Below, piece by piece: positions 34,914-42,697 of a stretch of 43,068 nt of DNA. A model generated the notes under the pieces. It was not told where the DNA came from, did no database searches, and saw only the letters and a list, made by a program, of their open reading frames with translations. Source of the stretch: Methanomicrobiales archaeon (GTDB taxonomy: Archaea; Halobacteriota; Methanomicrobia; Methanomicrobiales; Methanoculleaceae); contig JAAYND010000135.1 in the NCBI GenBank assembly GCA_012521035.1, positions 1 through 43,068 on the forward strand, read 5' to 3'. Position 1 is the stretch's first letter, and every line of letters begins with the position of its first letter. The translations under genes were made by a program, and so were the position numbers.

Positions 34914-36383
34914 ATGCTGATAAAGAAGACAAAGAGCCTCTGTCCTGTGTGCGGTATCGTGCTTGATGCCGATATCGTCGAGGAGGAGGGGAAGGTCTGG
35001 GTGGTCCGCACCTGCCCGGAACACGGCACGTACCGCGCCCTATATTGGTCGGACGCAGATATGTACCGGAGGTTTGATGCCTACGAGTGCATCGGAAATG
35101 GGATCTCAAATCCCCATACGACTGTTTCACCGGCCGGATGCCCGAACGATTGCGGCATCTGTCCGAATCACCGGTCAATGACGTTGCTTGCCAATATCGA
35201 CCTGACGAACCGGTGTAACCTTAACTGCGACTTCTGTTTTGCGAATGCACAGGCATGTGGCTACGTCTATGAACCTACTTTTGATCAGGTTGTCGATATG
35301 ATGCGCATGTTGCGCGCAGAAAGACCTGTGCCGGTCCTCGCTGTCCAGTTCTCTGGCGGTGAACCGACGATGCGCGATGATCTCCCCGAAATTATCAGGA
35401 AAGCAAAAGAGCTCGGGCTCTATCAGGTGCAGGTTGCAACGAACGGCCTTCGAATTGCGCAGGATCCTGATTATATCGTCGAACTGAAAGAGGCTGGCTT
35501 ATCTACAGTCTACCTGCACTTTGATGGGGTTACACGGGAGACCAACTCGAAGATTGCAAGCGACCGGCGGGCCATTGCAAACTGTGAGAAGATCGGCATG
35601 GGAGTGATCCTGGTGCCTACGGTCATCAACGGTAGGAACGACCACGAAGTGGGTGCCATCATCAAGTATGCCGCAGAACACATCGAGACCATCAGGGGCG
35701 TCAACTTCCAGCCGGTTGCGTTCACCGGGGCGGCAAGCGAGGATGATGTCCGGAAAGAGCGCATTACCATACCAGGACTTGCGGATCGGATCGAGGAGCA
35801 GACGGACGGTATAATCAAGAAAGATTATTTCTACCCGGTGCCCTGTGTTGTCCCGATATCGAGACTGGTTGAGGCGTATACCGGCAAACCTCAGGTTATG
35901 TTTACCACGCACCAGCACTGCGGCGCAGCGACCTACGTCTTTGTCACTGACGAGGGGATGGTTCCGATCAACAGGATGCTGGATATCGACGCATTCTTTG
36001 AATCTGTCGATAAGATGGCGACTAAATTCTCGAAAGGCGGATCGATCAACAAATACATGACTCTCGTCGAGGGTGTTAAGGATCTCTACGTCTCCACAAG
36101 GAATGCAGAGCAGAAGAATACAGGGGAGTTCCTGAAACTGATCGGTAAAACTCTCCTGTCGCAGGACTTCGAAGCACTGCGGGAGTTCCACTGGAACGCT
36201 CTCTTCATCGGCACGATGCATTTCATGGACTGTCATAACTACGACCTTTCGCGTGTGCAACGGTGCTGTATTCACTATGCGACCCCCGATGGCCGCCTGA
36301 TCCCGTTCTGTACCTACAACAGCGGTCCGGTCTACCGGGAGAAAGTCTGGAAAGCCTTCGCCCGGCCTCAGGAAGAGGAGTGA
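34914..36383 (+). CDS. tes: Tetraether-synthase-like radical SAM enzyme (Tes family)
   Basis: A 489-residue radical SAM protein with the modular Cys pattern of the Tes/MJ0619 group. It has a rubredoxin-like N-terminal site (C10, C13, C34 in CPEHG), an auxiliary cluster segment CPNDCGICPNH (C76, C80, C83), the radical SAM motif CNLNCDFC (C101, C105, C108), SGGEPT near 146-151, and C-terminal Cys at 451, 452 and 466. Tes couples two archaeol tails to form macrocyclic or tetraether lipids. The adjacency to carS supports a lipid role. Family members also include pterin methylases, so the exact reaction is inferred. Confidence 0.82.
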   Translation: MLIKKTKSLCPVCGIVLDADIVEEEGKVWVVRTCPEHGTYRALYWSDADMYRRFDAYECIGNGISNPHTTVSPAGCPNDCGICPNHRSMTLLANIDLTNRCNLNCDFCFANAQACGYVYEPTFDQVVDMMRMLRAERPVPVLAVQFSGGEPTMRDDLPEIIRKAKELGLYQVQVATNGLRIAQDPDYIVELKEAGLSTVYLHFDGVTRETNSKIASDRRAIANCEKIGMGVILVPTVINGRNDHEVGAIIKYAAEHIETIRGVNFQPVAFTGAASEDDVRKERITIPGLADRIEEQTDGIIKKDYFYPVPCVVPISRLVEAYTGKPQVMFTTHQHCGAATYVFVTDEGMVPINRMLDIDAFFESVDKMATKFSKGGSINKYMTLVEGVKDLYVSTRNAEQKNTGEFLKLIGKTLLSQDFEALREFHWNALFIGTMHFMDCHNYDLSRVQRCCIHYATPDGRLIPFCTYNSGPVYREKVWKAFARPQEEE

Positions 36384-36398
36384 CAGATCCTCACACAC

Positions 36399-36435
36399 CG
36401 GGGCAGGATCCTGCGACCCCCCCCGTTCTTTTTTC
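36399..36435 (+). terminator. Intrinsic-type terminator after the tes-like gene
   Basis: A perfect 12-bp palindrome GCAGGATCCTGC (36403-36414) sits within a longer G/C pairing, followed by a C-run and a T6 run near 36429-36434. It lies about 20 nt past the stop codon. Confidence 0.65.
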
Positions 36436-37393
36436 CGTCCCATCGAGTCGGAGATATTCTTGACTGGCGTTAGCGCTGCGATCGTCAGGCGACCAGGTCT
36501 TCGGTCTGTCGCCTGACCCCTATGAGACCGGGGTGCGAGGTATTTTGCCGCCCCGGTACGCATCACCGTAAGTTCGGTGGCGTTGATGACCGCTTCCGGC
36601 GCGCCTGCCTCCACACCGATGAACGCGGTGAGCAGCATGACGGTAAGAAGACACGGGCGCGGTTATGCAGGGTGACGTTGACGATCCTGACTCCCTGCAA
36701 GCCCGGGTTTCGGAAGGTATGCCGGCATTGTCCGGAAGTCGCCCTCCGAACGAGCGCCGCGTAGATCTCTGGCGGTATCTGGCAGTCTCCTCTTCCGTGC
36801 TGCGCAGACACCGCCTCGATAACCCTGCTTCCCTCAGGGTAAGGCGGGTATCCAGGATGGACCGGATGATACATCATGCGCCGGCTACCCTGTGATTGCC
36901 CGAACGGAGCGTGTGTGGCCATCTCTCTGGCGGCATCTGGTATGCACGACCCCTCCCCGGTTCACCAGAGGATTGACCTGGTGATGAGAGAGGTGCCGGA
37001 TGGCAAACTTCCTGGCTGTCAGTGGGTGGCCGGCTTTAAAGCGTTAGAACGCGGATCGCTCTGCCCGGTCGGGGAGGGGCGACCCTTTGAGAGCAGCAGA
37101 AAGCCGCCATTGCCGCAGGTATGGTCTGTGATGCATTCCGGGTTTCGGGTGCACGGGCTGGGCGGCGCGCAGACGACCCGTGAAGTACTTTTCCTGGCGC
37201 ACATAAACGGATATTTCCGCAGTGATCGATAGATATTGAATTATATTTCCTTTCCTCCCCGACACATCCTCAATTTATTTCGGAATGTTTATCTGGACTA
37301 TGGCTGACCTCTCCTCAGGGTGAATGTCCGGCGTGCGCGGCCGACCGGGTATGGACGGAGACCAGGAGCCCCCGGACAGATCAGGAGCGTAGA
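36436..37393. other. Gene-poor stretch with one stem-loop
   Basis: I find no supported gene. Several frames of 60-120 codons are open on both strands but read like random high-GC sequence. GTCAGGCGAC at 36484-36493 pairs perfectly with GTCGCCTGAC at 36508-36517 around a 14-nt loop, which may be a structured RNA or transcription end. An AT-rich, promoter-like block lies at about 37226-37295. Confidence 0.5.
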
Positions 37394-37792
37394 ATGAGCG
37401 ATGTAAAGATTCTCTTTTCCAGCCGCGAAATCCGGTACTCCATCCAGGCAGCGGAGAATGCAGCTCCTATTCCCGGGAGGGAGGAACCAGATATCGGTGA
37501 TGCTGGCATCGCTATGGGAGAGAGAACCCCTCACACGACCACTCCTCCTCCACCGGTGAGGGGATTGATCGTCCGATCACTGGAGATCCCCGATCGGGGT
37601 TCGACCCCGCCTGCACCAGAAAACCCGGATACGGGATCGCCGACCGCCGACCTCCCATATCCCCTCCGCGAGAGATCGGGCCAGATCCGGAGCAGTATAT
37701 ACAGGAAAGACCCGTTATGGGGAGCAGAACAGGGGCATATCTCCGGGTGGAACGCGGCCCGGGGTCAGCAGGGGTACGGGATGCTGTATTAG
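37394..37792 (+). CDS. Doubtful hypothetical ORF (132 aa)
   Basis: A Pro/Gly/Arg-rich frame of unknown function. In favour: AGGAG at good distance before ATG 37394 and an AT-rich block 100-170 nt upstream. Against: low-complexity composition and no resemblance to any family I know. It may be a decayed remnant next to the damaged pilin gene. Confidence 0.25.
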   Translation: MSDVKILFSSREIRYSIQAAENAAPIPGREEPDIGDAGIAMGERTPHTTTPPPPVRGLIVRSLEIPDRGSTPPAPENPDTGSPTADLPYPLRERSGQIRSSIYRKDPLWGAEQGHISGWNAARGQQGYGMLY

Positions 37793-37898
37793 GTCCCGAC
37801 AATCTGCTTCTGAGGCGAAGGCACGACCATCGACGCCTCCTCTAACCAGTATTGTCCGGGATGAGCGCGCGCTTTCACATACGCACGCCACCCTCCTG

Positions 37899-38360
37899 AT
37901 GGTCGCCCTCACCATCATCCTCGCCGCTCTCGTTCTGCTGATGGTGCTCGGGATGATCCCCACCTGGTCGTGGGCGGAGCCTGCACAACCGCCGATCATC
38001 ATCACCGGTATCCTCCACACCAGCACCGAGACCGGGGAGTTGACGTATGCAAGCCGGATCTTTCTCCTCAACAACGGCAGCACGGCATACAAGAACGATG
38101 ACCTGAAGGCAACCGTGTACAGGAACGACCAGCTGGTCGTCACCGTCGAGACCCTGAACGGCTATTACCTCATCTCGTCGCACCATTATGGGGTGCGGTA
38201 TATCCAGGGGCCAGGATGCTGTGACGACTACTGGAACCCCGGCGAGGAGATAGAGGTAGATCTCTCTGATAGAACTTTCAGCCCGGGCGAAAAGATTGCT
38301 GTGAAGATCATCGATAAAGAGACCCGGAAAGTGATCTCAGAGGATGCGACTGTAGCATGA
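37899..38360 (+). CDS. Type IV pilin-like secreted protein, N-terminus damaged or mis-started
   Basis: A 153-residue protein from the first in-frame ATG. It begins inside a hydrophobic helix (LTIILAALVLLMVLGM) followed by a beta-rich extracellular domain (about 30-153) with a Cys pair (CC near residues 107-108), as in archaeal pilins with an N-terminal DUF1628-type signal. The same frame reads upstream as RDERALSHTHATLL, close to the class III signal seen in archaeal pilins, but no ATG, GTG or TTG occurs in frame back to a stop at 37566. It is therefore a 5'-truncated pseudogene, a frameshift, or it uses an unusual start. Confidence 0.6.
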   Translation: MVALTIILAALVLLMVLGMIPTWSWAEPAQPPIIITGILHTSTETGELTYASRIFLLNNGSTAYKNDDLKATVYRNDQLVVTVETLNGYYLISSHHYGVRYIQGPGCCDDYWNPGEEIEVDLSDRTFSPGEKIAVKIIDKETRKVISEDATVA

Positions 38361-38380
38361 GGAGACTGTCTCATAGACCA

Positions 38381-38412
38381 TATATTTCTGTTAGAACACC
38401 TCTAAGTTCTCT
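38381..38412 (+). promoter_or_regulatory. Promoter of the universal stress protein gene
   Basis: A TATA-like tatattt lies at 38381-38387, about 26 nt before the expected transcript start. An inverted repeat AGAAC (38393-38397) / GTTCT (38406-38410) lies in the short leader just before ATG 38413. Confidence 0.5.
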
Positions 38413-38871
38413 ATGTTCAAAACGGTACTTGTAGCGGTGGATGGGTCTGAGATCGGTCACCGGGCGCTTGAAGAGGCACTGGATCTCGCCAGCGCCATGC
38501 AGGCTTCCGCGCATGCCGTGCATGTCGTCCAGACCGGCGTATACCCGACAATGATACTCAATAATCTCGAGCCCCCTGACATCGCCCAGCAGGCGGTTCT
38601 CGATTCACTCGAGCGCGAGGCCGACGAGATCCTTGCTGATACCGAGCGCCGGGCTGCCGCCACCGGCCTCACGATAACCCCACACAAGCGCCGGGGTCAC
38701 CCCGGGGCGGAGATCATCGCACTGGCGCAGGAACTCGGCGCCGACCTGACTGTTGTCGGATCGCACGGCAGGGGCCGGCTCGACCGCTTCTTCCTCGGGA
38801 GCGTCAGTTCCTATGTCGTCGATCACGCGATATCGACAGTCATGGTTGTCAGGGCAACCCTGACCGAATGA
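38413..38871 (+). CDS. Universal stress protein (UspA family)
   Basis: A 152-residue cytosolic single-domain Usp. The N-terminal strand KTVLVAVDGSE and the ATP-binding pattern GSHGRG...FLGSVSSYV (G-2X-G-9X-G-S) near residues 117-135 indicate an ATP-binding member. These proteins dimerise and respond to stress; the specific role is unknown. Its 3' end overlaps the convergent DUF99 gene by 23 nt. Confidence 0.92.
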   Translation: MFKTVLVAVDGSEIGHRALEEALDLASAMQASAHAVHVVQTGVYPTMILNNLEPPDIAQQAVLDSLEREADEILADTERRAAATGLTITPHKRRGHPGAEIIALAQELGADLTVVGSHGRGRLDRFFLGSVSSYVVDHAISTVMVVRATLTE

Positions 38872-39412
38872 GTCCACGAGCAATGAGACGGGCCACCCTG
38901 ACGGGTTCGGGCACCCGGCCTTCGTACGTGACGTCGTTACAGAGCCTCCTGGCATCTTCAGGGGGGATGCCATAGGGGCGGATGAAGAGGTCGTATCCTG
39001 TGTGGAGCCGTATGGAAATCCGGTCACCGAGCCGCTGGTATGCCGCGAGTCTCCGGGTATCGCCGGGGAAGTGGCGGATTATATCCTCTGCGAGCCCCTC
39101 TGACTCCTCATAGGTGGTGACGATGACGGGAAGTCCGGTCGCATCCTGCACCACCACTGGATCGATGATGTTGTACCAGGCGATGACACTCCCGCTGATC
39201 ATCATGAGGTTGATGTCCCGGCGTCCGAGTCTATTAAAGAGCCTGATTATAGCATCGGTTGCATCCGACCCCCCGACCGTCACCCGGGCGAAAGCCACCC
39301 CATCGATCAGGAGATCCTTTCGCATAACAACACCGGCGATTGTGGACTCTTCCCGCCCCGAATAGCTCTCTGCGATGCCAAGGATGCGGAGCCCCGGTTT
39401 GGCTATGTGCAT
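38849..39412 (-). CDS. DUF99 (UPF0215) family protein
   Basis: A 187-residue archaeal protein of unknown function. DUF99 proteins share a fold with endonuclease V. The family pattern is clear: RILGIAES near residues 8-15, VVMRKDLLIDG near 28-38, and VTTYEES near 98-104. ATG 39412 gives the normal family start. Its likely TATA box (TATACTATTATT, 39441-39452 read on the minus strand) lies only a few bases from the left end of the IsrB element. Confidence 0.85.
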   Translation of the reverse strand: MHIAKPGLRILGIAESYSGREESTIAGVVMRKDLLIDGVAFARVTVGGSDATDAIIRLFNRLGRRDINLMMISGSVIAWYNIIDPVVVQDATGLPVIVTTYEESEGLAEDIIRHFPGDTRRLAAYQRLGDRISIRLHTGYDLFIRPYGIPPEDARRLCNDVTYEGRVPEPVRVARLIARGLIRSGLP

Positions 39413-39455
39413 ACAAAGCCCTTATACCACCAGATCGAATAATAGTATACCGGTC

Positions 39456-39684
39456 AACTACCCCTCCCTGAAGGGAGGGGCTTGTGAACGGCTAAACAGG
39501 ACAAAACAGTTAGACTAGGAGGCAAGAAATTGCAGCAGCGTTTTGGGCTACAAGAACGGATGGGTGTTTCCCTAGCCTGTCCCTCTTCTGGGCACGCCGA
39601 ACCCGACGTACCTTTTGGTACTAAGCCTGTTTCGCAACTCCGAAGGGAAATGTTACCCCGGTTTGACCGGGTGGAAGGAATACC
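39456..39684 (+). ncRNA. Putative omega-RNA of IsrB
   Basis: The roughly 230 nt before isrB contain no ORF of note but several stems: 39461-39480 (8 bp), GGGCTA 39545-39550 with TAGCCT 39573-39578, GTACC 39608-39612 with GGTAC 39617-39621, and CCCGG 39657-39661 with CCGGG 39667-39671 just before the start codon. In IscB/IsrB loci the guide RNA is encoded exactly here, with its 5' guide segment taken from the sequence left of the element. By that rule the guide would correspond to about 39435-39455. The boundaries are inferred. Confidence 0.7.
39461..39480. repeat. Left-end hairpin of the IsrB element
   Basis: CCCCTCCC and GGGAGGGG pair perfectly around the loop TGAA. Hairpins at this place are recognised by the Y1 transposase in IS200/IS605 elements, and here it would also be the first stem of the omega-RNA. 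Confidence 0.8.
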
Positions 39685-40731
39685 ATGAGAGTTCCAGTTC
39701 TGGATACTCATAGAAGACCGTTGATGCCGACGACGCCAAAACGTGCTCGTTTACTCCTCAAGCAGGGGAAAGCACGACCGTATTGGAACAAACTTGGCAT
39801 CTTCTGCATCATCCTGATGTATGACGTACAACCTGATAACCAGCAGCTGGTTGTCGGGATCGACCCGGGTAGTTCGTTTGAGGGCTGGTCTGTGGTCGGT
39901 ACTAAAGAGACCGCCTTGAACGGCATGTCTGAGGCACCAAAGCATGTAACAAATGCAGTAGAAACACGAAGGACGATGCGGCGTGCCAGGAGACACCGGA
40001 AGTGTTGGCGTCGTCCGGCCCGATTCAACAACCGGTTGAGTGACCGGAAATTTATACCTCCGAGCACGTTTGCCCGGTGGAACGCGAAGATCCGAATCAT
40101 TGAACAGTTACAGAAGATCCTGCCGATCACGGATGTGGTTGTCGAGGATGTTGCAGCAGTCTCGAAAAAGAACTGTCGCCGGTGGAACAAGAACTTCTCT
40201 CCGCTGGAGGTGGGGAAAAGATGGTTCTATACTGCGATCCGGGCACTTGGTCTTGACCTCTATCTTCGCACAGGATACGAGACCAAAGAACTCCGGGACC
40301 GGTTTGGTTTGAAGAAATCCAGCCAGAAGGACAAGAAGACATTCTCCTCTCATGCTGTTGATGCGTGGGTAATGGCCGCCGACATCTCCGGTGCAGAACA
40401 CCCCCCCGAGATCGGTCTGTACTACTGGACTCCGATCCGTGTACATCGCAGGCAATTGCACCGGTTCCAACCAGAGAAGGGAGGAATCAGAAAACCGTAT
40501 GGAGGAACGCGGTCGATGGGACTGACACGAGGAACACTGGTTCACCATATTAAGTATGGACTGACCTATATCGGGGGTACCTTGAAAAACCGCGTATCCC
40601 TGCATAGTTATGGCACCGGAAAGCGGGTGACACAAAATGCCAGAATCGAGGATTGTACAATCCAGACCAGAATCGCGTGGAGAACAGAATGGTATGCCGG
40701 GACAGGCAGACGGCATTCCTCTCCGGCTTGA
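39685..40731 (+). CDS. isrB: IsrB-type RNA-guided nickase (HNH-less IscB relative)
   Basis: A 348-residue protein, the usual size of IsrB. An N-terminal RRXRR domain carries PLMP (12-15). RuvC-I is VVGIDPGSS with D60. An Arg-rich bridge helix spans 93-118 (RRTMRRARRHRK). RuvC-II is VVVEDVA with E154. RuvC-III is HAVDAW with H223 and D226. Only about 65 residues separate RuvC-II from RuvC-III, so there is no HNH domain. The C-terminal part holds the family motif RRQLHRFQPEKGG (255-267). All RuvC acidic residues are intact, so the enzyme could nick one DNA strand under omega-RNA guidance. ATG 39685 follows GGAAGGAATACC. Confidence 0.9.
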   Translation: MRVPVLDTHRRPLMPTTPKRARLLLKQGKARPYWNKLGIFCIILMYDVQPDNQQLVVGIDPGSSFEGWSVVGTKETALNGMSEAPKHVTNAVETRRTMRRARRHRKCWRRPARFNNRLSDRKFIPPSTFARWNAKIRIIEQLQKILPITDVVVEDVAAVSKKNCRRWNKNFSPLEVGKRWFYTAIRALGLDLYLRTGYETKELRDRFGLKKSSQKDKKTFSSHAVDAWVMAADISGAEHPPEIGLYYWTPIRVHRRQLHRFQPEKGGIRKPYGGTRSMGLTRGTLVHHIKYGLTYIGGTLKNRVSLHSYGTGKRVTQNARIEDCTIQTRIAWRTEWYAGTGRRHSSPA

Positions 40732-40740
40732 AGGCCGGGG
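40721..40740. repeat. Right-end hairpin of the IsrB element
   Basis: CTCCGGC (40721-40727) pairs with GCCGGGG (40734-40740), including one G-T pair, around TTGAAG. It overlaps the isrB stop codon, and its loop resembles that of the left-end hairpin. Confidence 0.7.
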
Positions 40741-40752
40741 TCTCCTGCCTAT

Positions 40753-41685
40753 ATGAAGATGAAGATCGAGCGAGGTGAGGTATGTATCTTTATCCCTACG
40801 TTAAACGAAGCCCCGACGATCGGTGACCTGGTCAGGGAGTTTCAGGATCGGGGTTTTGAACACATCCTCGTCATGGACGGGAACAGCACCGATGGCACCC
40901 CGGATATCGCACGGGCCGCGGGGGCGACTGTCCGGACGCAGACCGGGAGGGGGAAGGGCAACGCCATCATCGAGGCCGTGAGGATTATCGACAGGCCATA
41001 TGTGCTTATGCTCGACGGTGATGGCACCTACGCCCCTGATGATGCTGAAGCGATGCTCGATCCGCTCGCCCTCGGGTTTGATCACGTCATAGGCAACCGC
41101 CTGGTCAACCCGGATGCGGAGGCGTTCACGCGGCTCAACCTTCTTGGAAACCAGATCCTCAACCTGACATTCAAGATCGCCCACGGGCGAGATCTCCGCG
41201 ATATCCTCTCCGGTTACCGTGCCTTTACCCTCCACTCGATCAGGCAGATGACCCTCAAAGAGGCGGGATTTGAGATCGAGACGGAGATGGCGGTCGAGGC
41301 GGTGAGGAACGGGCAGCATATCACAGTCGTCCCGATCCGGTATCTCTCAAGACCGGGCACGGTCACCAAACTCGATCCCTTCCAGGACGGCGTGAGGATC
41401 TTCTCGACCATATACCGCCTCGCAAAGATGAACAACCCGATCTTTTATTTCGGGATAATCGGGCTATTCATATCGCTCCTGGGAGGAGCCACCGGTGTAT
41501 ACGTTGTTTATGAGTGGCTCAGGAATATCGAGCATCTGCCGCTCACCATCCTCACGGTCCTCCTGATCACCATAGGGTTTCAGATCTTCATGTTCGGCGT
41601 TATCAGCGATATGCTGCTTGCGTTTCACCGTGAGACGACCCGCCAGATCGAGCAGTTACAGCGCCCGCCCGAACCTCCCCGATAG
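40753..41685 (+). CDS. aglJ: S-layer glycoprotein glycosyltransferase AglJ-like
   Basis: A 310-residue GT2-family membrane enzyme that loads the first sugar on dolichol phosphate in archaeal N-glycosylation. The GT-A domain shows IPTLNEAPTIGDLV near residues 14-27, VMDGNSTDGTPDIA near 40-53 and MLDGDGTY near 86-93 (the metal-binding DGDG). The segment DILSGYRAF near 154-162 and GFEIETEMAVE near 176-186 match AglJ. Two C-terminal membrane helices follow (about 232-254 and 267-290). ATG 40753 and ATG 40759 have no ribosome site; the right end of the IsrB element lies directly before them. Confidence 0.88.
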   Translation: MKMKIERGEVCIFIPTLNEAPTIGDLVREFQDRGFEHILVMDGNSTDGTPDIARAAGATVRTQTGRGKGNAIIEAVRIIDRPYVLMLDGDGTYAPDDAEAMLDPLALGFDHVIGNRLVNPDAEAFTRLNLLGNQILNLTFKIAHGRDLRDILSGYRAFTLHSIRQMTLKEAGFEIETEMAVEAVRNGQHITVVPIRYLSRPGTVTKLDPFQDGVRIFSTIYRLAKMNNPIFYFGIIGLFISLLGGATGVYVVYEWLRNIEHLPLTILTVLLITIGFQIFMFGVISDMLLAFHRETTRQIEQLQRPPEPPR

Positions 41686-42198
41686 GAGGAGGATCCGGCA
41701 GGAGTACTCTGCGATCGAGGTGTAGATATACGCCTCATCCAGTCTCTTTCCTGCAGCAAACGTCCCGTGCCCGCGGACGATAACGATATGCCCATCACGA
41801 AGCGCCCCTGCAACATTTGAGGCGATCTCGTCAGACCCCGGCTCCCCCCCGACGACCGGGATCTCCGGGCAGAGCATTCTGCCTTCACTATCGATCGGCA
41901 AAAGCCGGTCGGCATCAAACGAAGCGGTGACGGCATGGACCGGATGAGCATGGACGATAGCGGTGTGTGGGGCCTCTCGGTAGACCGCCCGATGGACCCG
42001 GTACTCGCTTGAGGCCTCTGGTGGCACTTCTCCCTCTCCTGGCACAAACACAGGCATCTCCCGGCCATCCAGGTAGGCACCGCTCCGGGTGATATAAAAA
42101 CCCCCCTCAGAGCGTATGCTCATGTTCCCAAAATTCGCACCTACCAGCCCCTCGAGAAAGAGGCGCTTTCCTATCCGTTCGAACTCCTGATCAAGCAT
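41656..42198 (-). CDS. fucA: Class II aldolase (L-fuculose-phosphate aldolase-like)
   Basis: A 180-residue zinc aldolase of the class II/adducin family. Motifs: GLVGANFGNMS near the N-terminus, the catalytic Glu in the SSEYRVHRAVY helix, the zinc-binding IVHAHPVHA, and VRGHGTFAAG near residues 139-148. The methanogen homologue MJ1418 yields lactaldehyde for coenzyme F420 synthesis, a plausible role here. ATG 42198 follows GGGTGGAG; GTG 42207 is the alternative start. It overlaps the end of the convergent aglJ gene by 30 nt. Confidence 0.88.
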   Translation of the reverse strand: MLDQEFERIGKRLFLEGLVGANFGNMSIRSEGGFYITRSGAYLDGREMPVFVPGEGEVPPEASSEYRVHRAVYREAPHTAIVHAHPVHAVTASFDADRLLPIDSEGRMLCPEIPVVGGEPGSDEIASNVAGALRDGHIVIVRGHGTFAAGKRLDEAYIYTSIAEYSCRILLLSGRFGRAL

Positions 42199-42207
42199 CT
42201 TCTCCAC

Positions 42208-42697
42208 CCGGACTCATGATACAGGAAGATTTGACGCGCCTGTGGATATGTGCATGCACCGGGGCAGATGCACAAGGACCGCATGGCACCAATCGATGGT
42301 CACGCCCGGGGAGGGCGATCTGGATGGAGAGGCCGGCACTCTCCCATAAACCCGTCGTGGCTGCCGATCCCCCGGAGAGGGATGCAGTAGAAGTGAGTGG
42401 TCCGCCCGATCGGGCTCGCCCGGGCTTATAGCGATCTTGCCTTCAAATCCGGTCAGGGTGGAGCCATGCGCCTGAACGGTACTGCAGGGGCAGCGATATC
42501 AACCCTGTCGACTGTGTGCTGGCCGGCGGCACCAGGCAGACTGCACTCCAGCCCTGCCCCTCCGGCGCCTCACGGCATGTATCGTGGATCGCGATCGCTT
42601 TTACCGCATCGTGCGCGATCCTGCCACCGCATTCGGGTGAGAGTCAGACTGCCATAACCCTCCCCGATATCGCCGGTTCCGCCAGTGATGCCGCCTC
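42208..42697. other. Intergenic region without a supported gene
   Basis: Short frames on both strands have low-quality, Pro/Ser/Arg-rich translations. A perfect 12-bp palindrome GCCCGATCGGGC lies at 42404-42415. I see nothing else. Confidence 0.45.

Larger units (their letters stand above)
39455..40750 (+). mobile_element. IS200/IS605-like IsrB element without transposase
   Basis: About 1.3 kb containing a structured leader and the isrB gene. Subterminal hairpins lie at both ends: left 39461-39480 (8-bp stem, loop TGAA) and right 40721-40740 (7-bp stem with a similar TTGAAG loop). No Y1 transposase (TnpA) is present, so movement would need one in trans. The exact cleavage points are not determined; I estimate them within about 10 nt outside the hairpins. 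The element fills the gap between DUF99 and aglJ. Confidence 0.75.

Noticed and set aside
35499..36638. 379-codon open frame antisense to the tes-like gene
   Set aside because: Most of it is the complement of an unmistakable radical SAM gene; the remaining 80 codons resemble nothing known.
36876..37232. 118-codon frame in the gene-poor stretch
   Set aside because: No ribosome site, irregular composition and no recognisable motif.
39750..40731. TnpB (IS605 OrfB) as identity of the RuvC protein
   Set aside because: The RRXRR domain with PLMP, the Arg-rich bridge helix and the RRQLH motif are IscB/IsrB features; no C-terminal zinc ribbon of TnpB is visible.
42404..42415. 12-bp palindrome GCCCGATCGGGC as an operator
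   Set aside because: It is isolated, GC-only and not near a promoter; such palindromes are expected by chance in GC-rich sequence.
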